Below, in pieces: positions 61,419 to 64,000 of a stretch of 64,000 bases of DNA. The translations under genes were made by a program, and so were the position numbers. The notes under the pieces were generated by a model. It was not told the origin of the DNA. It did not search any database and worked only from the letters and a program-made list of their open reading frames with translations. Source of the DNA: Aliikangiella sp. G2MR2-5. Its GTDB lineage: Bacteria > Pseudomonadota > Gammaproteobacteria > Enterobacterales > Kangiellaceae. Within the stretch, counting starts at the first letter, position 1, and each line of letters begins with the position of its first letter. The DNA is taken from positions 1-64,000 of the forward strand of contig NZ_JADPQF010000008.1 of the NCBI RefSeq assembly GCF_015687155.1, written 5' to 3'.

Positions 61419-62393
61419 TTACGACTGATACAAAAGCTTCGCCTGTCCAATCCCTTTAACCCAGCTTTTTTTGATTTCTATCGCCCTGGCTTTAAGTTTT
61501 TCAATAGACCCCATCATGGTCGGTTGACTCTGACCGAGCCTTTGAATTTGAACCAGCCAATTATCTTGTTGCAGGTTTAATCTTTGAAAAATTGACATGA
61601 TGTGGGGCGGAATAGAAGCCTTGTTTGGGTGCACAATCGCTCTGCCAGTCCAATCAACCAATGACAGATAGTCATTCAGGCTCATTGAATAAAGCGACTC
61701 ATCTTTTGACTGGTTCACTGGTGTTAATGGCTCATTACCTGCAATGAGAAAGTGTTGCAAATTATCTATTCGACGCTTGATAGACGTATGCAGTGAGTTC
61801 TGCAAATCTTGAGTGACACCAGCCCGAATCGGGTTTAAATCCACATAGCTCATACTAGCGAGTACTGCGGTTTCATCGAGCAGTGGAATGGATTGATATC
61901 GGGACTCCCAGAATCTGCCTTTGACAAAATCTTCCTGATTACTCTGTTTAGCCAAGGGCTCATTTAACCGCGACATAAACCAGGAGAGTTTTCCGAGTCG
62001 TTTACGATAACGTTGTAACTTTGTTGAGTCTGCCATAATAGCAAGCTTCTTCAGCTCTCGTTGCTGCTTATACTCCGGTTTATCCAGCCTGCCCGGATAA
62101 GCTAACAACCAACGTTCAGCCACCTGTTCATCGGACAAGGCTTTGGCGGCTTCAGGGTTAATCTTTAATACTAAGTGATAGTGATTATCCATGACGGCAT
62201 AGGCATAAAGAGAAATACAGAATACATCCGCAAGCTCAATCATTCGAATTTCCAGCCAGGCTTTTCGATGGTCATAATTACGACCTGACACTAAATCTTC
62301 ACCACACAGATGAGCCCGTCTGACGCAACGGGATATACAGTGATAGAACCCGGCTGATTCATTATCGACCAGATACTTTCTGGGGATGGGCAT
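61419..62393 (-). CDS. REP-associated tyrosine transposase (Y1/HUH family), full length
   Basis: A 324-aa single-copy-type transposase related to IS200/IS605 TnpA. The HUH metal motif is MDNHYHLVLKIN (about residues 67-78), preceded by SLYAYAVMDNHYH. The candidate catalytic Tyr lies in the RFWESRYQSIPLL segment (about 163-175), and MSYVDLNPIRAGV is a family signature. Such genes usually maintain REP repeats rather than move themselves. It begins MPIPRKYLVDNESAG, like the fragment at 1-77. Confidence 0.9.
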   Translation of the reverse strand: MPIPRKYLVDNESAGFYHCISRCVRRAHLCGEDLVSGRNYDHRKAWLEIRMIELADVFCISLYAYAVMDNHYHLVLKINPEAAKALSDEQVAERWLLAYPGRLDKPEYKQQRELKKLAIMADSTKLQRYRKRLGKLSWFMSRLNEPLAKQSNQEDFVKGRFWESRYQSIPLLDETAVLASMSYVDLNPIRAGVTQDLQNSLHTSIKRRIDNLQHFLIAGNEPLTPVNQSKDESLYSMSLNDYLSLVDWTGRAIVHPNKASIPPHIMSIFQRLNLQQDNWLVQIQRLGQSQPTMMGSIEKLKARAIEIKKSWVKGIGQAKLLYQS

Positions 62394-62474
62394 GGTTTCT
62401 CGTCCTTGAGAATTAGATTCCTAAGACTAGTTTAAATAAAACCAAACCCAACACTAGTAGCGAAGTCCAAAAGC

Positions 62475-62509
62475 CTTGTAGGAAATTGACAACAGGTGGT
62501 GTAGGATAT
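62475..62509. repeat. 35-bp transposase-associated repeat, right copy
   Basis: It starts CTTGTAGGAAAT and ends GTAGGATAT, and is the same length as the copy at 162-196. It sits 82 bp upstream of the transposase start. Confidence 0.6.
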
Positions 62510-62526
62510 TTGCTTAAAATAGGGTC

Positions 62527-62556
62527 TCTGGAAATTATTTTTCTGGAAATTATTTT
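62527..62556. repeat. 15-bp tandem repeat x2 after alkB
   Basis: TCTGGAAATTATTTT occurs twice in direct succession (62527-62541 and 62542-62556), two bases from the alkB stop at 62559. Confidence 0.85.
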
Positions 62557-62558
62557 TT

Positions 62559-63218
62559 CTAAACTTTATTTTTCACTTCCTTCACCGCCTTTCTAAAAGT
62601 AATGTTAAAACGTTCGGTCAGGTTCGGTTGCTGCTTATCCGCTTTAATCGTTTTCACGCCATGATAGATTAGTCGGGAATCTCCACCCCAAACCAGCACA
62701 TCACCGCCATGAAGCATCAATTCTTTTTCAACACCACTACGAGTTTTTCCAAATATTTGAAATGTCGCCGGCAGGCCAATCGAAACTGAAACAATCGGCG
62801 AGTCGAATTCGCCCTCATCCTTATCTTGATGACTGCCAAGTTTATCGCCTATTTGGTAGTGATTAATTAAGCAGGCGTCACTGTTGAAATTTTTAAAGCC
62901 GGATTTGAAGGCTGCATCTTTGGCAAGCTGGAAAAAACTTTGCGGCATCGCCGGCCAGGGCTTTCCTGTTAGTGGATCTTTCGCTGCATAGCGATAACCT
63001 TTTGAGTCTGAAACCCAACCATAGGGACCGCAATTTGTGAGTTCTATGCCGGTGTAGTGTCCCATCGGCGTTTGCATTTTTCGAAAGGGAGATTGAGCCG
63101 CTATTTCCCAAATCACTTGCAACAAAGGTTGTGTATCTACAAAATCAGCGAGCAGGTATACCTCTGGGTAGATCTCCTGAATATCTGGTCTCTGACTGGA
63201 AAATAAATCCTGTGACAT
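62559..63218 (-). CDS. alkB: Alpha-ketoglutarate-dependent DNA repair dioxygenase AlkB
   Basis: A 219-aa 2OG-Fe(II) oxygenase. The iron ligands are visible in LGSHQDKDEG (H and D, about residues 133-136) and LIYHGVKTI (His about 188). The 2-oxoglutarate arginine is in RFNITFRKA near the C-terminus. Substrate-site residues are in CLINHYQIGDKLG. It reverses 1-methyladenine and 3-methylcytosine damage. No ada or other alkylation genes are adjacent. Confidence 0.92.
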   Translation of the reverse strand: MSQDLFSSQRPDIQEIYPEVYLLADFVDTQPLLQVIWEIAAQSPFRKMQTPMGHYTGIELTNCGPYGWVSDSKGYRYAAKDPLTGKPWPAMPQSFFQLAKDAAFKSGFKNFNSDACLINHYQIGDKLGSHQDKDEGEFDSPIVSVSIGLPATFQIFGKTRSGVEKELMLHGGDVLVWGGDSRLIYHGVKTIKADKQQPNLTERFNITFRKAVKEVKNKV

Positions 63219-63332
63219 TGTTTTAAAGCAAGCAATTAAATACTAATCATAAAATGATACATTGATTTAAGCTGATAACAAAACATCAGCGAAAACTAAG
63301 CCTCGTAGATGTGTAGAAATACCCGGTTTTTA

Positions 63333-63363
63333 AAACAAAAGAAAACCTCGATTAACATCGAGG
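63333..63363 (-). terminator. Rho-independent terminator after the pirin gene
   Basis: On the minus strand, CCTCGAT (63363-63357), a 4-nt loop and ATCGAGG (63352-63346) are followed by TTTTCTTTTGTTTT, 54 bp past the pirin stop. Confidence 0.85.
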
Positions 63364-63386
63364 CTAGAAGAGTTTATAAGTTTCGT

Positions 63387-63431
63387 TTAAATAAAACTGA
63401 CTTAAATAAAACTGGCTTAAATAAAGTTCCC
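63387..63431. repeat. 15-bp tandem repeat x3 across the pirin stop
   Basis: The units TTAAATAAAACTGAC, TTAAATAAAACTGGC and TTAAATAAAGTTCCC run in succession. The third contains the pirin stop codon (63419-63417 on the minus strand) and last residues, so the gene end was formed or copied by the duplication. Confidence 0.85.
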
Positions 63432-64000
63432 TGTCTGATAATCATTAAATGCCTGCTGGACTTCTTCGCGAGTATTCATCACAAAAGGCCCGCCCCTTGC
63501 CACAGGTTCATTCAGCGGTTTACCGGCAACCAACAGATAGCGGGCATCTTTGCTCGTCTCGATGGAAACTATATCTCCATCTTCAAATACTGCCAGTTCG
63601 CCTTTTTGAACTGACTGGTTGGAGTCTCCGACGATAATTTCGCCTTCAAAAGGGTACACAAAAGCATTTTGTCCCCGCTCAATGGTTTCGATCAATTTGG
63701 TCCCGGCGGGTTGTTTAACATCCCAATAAGTCGGGGTAATGTAGGGGTTGTCGATAATACCTTTTGTTCCCGAACTGGTTTTCCCGGCGATAACTTTAAT
63801 TTCGATTCCATTTTCCCGCTGTTCAACAGGAATTTCGTCAGCGCTTTTCTCCTGATATTGGGGCGCTGTCATCTTTTGCCTAGCAGGCAAGTTTACCCAG
63901 AGCTGAAAGCCAGCCAGGAGTCCGTTAGTCTGTTCGGGCATTTCCGAATGGATAATGCCTTTGCCGGCAGTCATCCACTGCACGCCACCGGTTTCAATAA
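63417..64000 (-). CDS. Pirin family protein, partial (runs off right edge)
   Basis: The C-terminal ~195 residues of a pirin (family length about 230-290 aa). The frame is open to the window end through ETGGVQWMTAGKGIIHSEMP, the conserved N-terminal cupin segment with metal ligands (His and Glu of IIHSEMP). The C-terminal cupin follows (FVYPFEGEIIVGDSNQSVQK, GELAVFEDGD), ending GGPFVMNTREEVQQAFNDYQ. Bacterial pirins act as quercetinases or redox-linked regulators. A GTG at 63983 is not the real start. Confidence 0.9.
   Translation of the reverse strand, partial: IETGGVQWMTAGKGIIHSEMPEQTNGLLAGFQLWVNLPARQKMTAPQYQEKSADEIPVEQRENGIEIKVIAGKTSSGTKGIIDNPYITPTYWDVKQPAGTKLIETIERGQNAFVYPFEGEIIVGDSNQSVQKGELAVFEDGDIVSIETSKDARYLLVAGKPLNEPVARGGPFVMNTREEVQQAFNDYQTGNFI

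Overview
The window looks like a chromosomal segment of a moderately AT-rich, free-living, probably marine gammaproteobacterium. The evidence is the tmRNA (ssrA) with tag ANDDNYALAA, a gammaproteobacterial NsrR/NorZ/YtfE nitric-oxide module, a periplasmic LigE-type DNA ligase, HflK/HflC, NhaA, a BaeR-like response regulator and a GlyGly-CTERM surface protein. Oceanospirillales or Alteromonadales relatives are the best guess; this is inference, not a placement. No rRNA, tRNA, CRISPR array, phage or plasmid backbone was seen.

Layout. 1-11 kb: the start of a REP-associated transposase runs off the left edge, followed by a class V aminotransferase, a TonB-like protein, and a minus-strand thioredoxin/DUF4266/DUF3570 operon with ApbE beyond a terminator. 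Then come a membrane-bound LuxR-type protein, a MarR regulator with a four-cysteine tail, a DUF99 gene flanked by GTATCGATAC palindromes, an MgtC/DUF4010 membrane protein and LigE. 11-15 kb: a MATE exporter, a secreted protein of unknown function, and a 0.9-kb non-coding stretch with three strong hairpins. 15-21.6 kb: an NO-detoxification regulon (His-rich periplasmic protein, quinol NO reductase, YtfE, NsrR, two NnrS) around tandem NsrR boxes. 21.8-28 kb: a two-subunit molybdenum hydroxylase with palindromic leader, an amidohydrolase, a LytTR regulator and a c-type cytochrome that could take its electrons.

28-46 kb is the most distinctive part. Two histidine kinases bracket one BaeR-like response regulator. 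Three promoters (second kinase, a secreted beta-trefoil-like protein, and a 1748-aa calcium-repeat surface protein) carry the same 11-bp-phased direct repeat CTGCATATTTN, which predicts a local envelope-stress regulon. It also holds a second apolipoprotein N-acyltransferase-like gene and an arylsulfotransferase-YHYH lipoprotein.

46-64 kb: an hflK-hflC-orf-nhaA-fumC operon behind a perfect 28-bp palindrome, a fatty acid desaturase, a diguanylate cyclase, a secreted endonuclease I, an LhgO-like oxidase, ssrA, a PP2C/FHA/Ser-Thr kinase/membrane-protein phosphosignalling operon, a full-length REP-associated transposase paralogous to the left-edge one, AlkB, and a pirin that runs off the right edge. 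Short (7-21 bp) tandem duplications recur near gene ends throughout.
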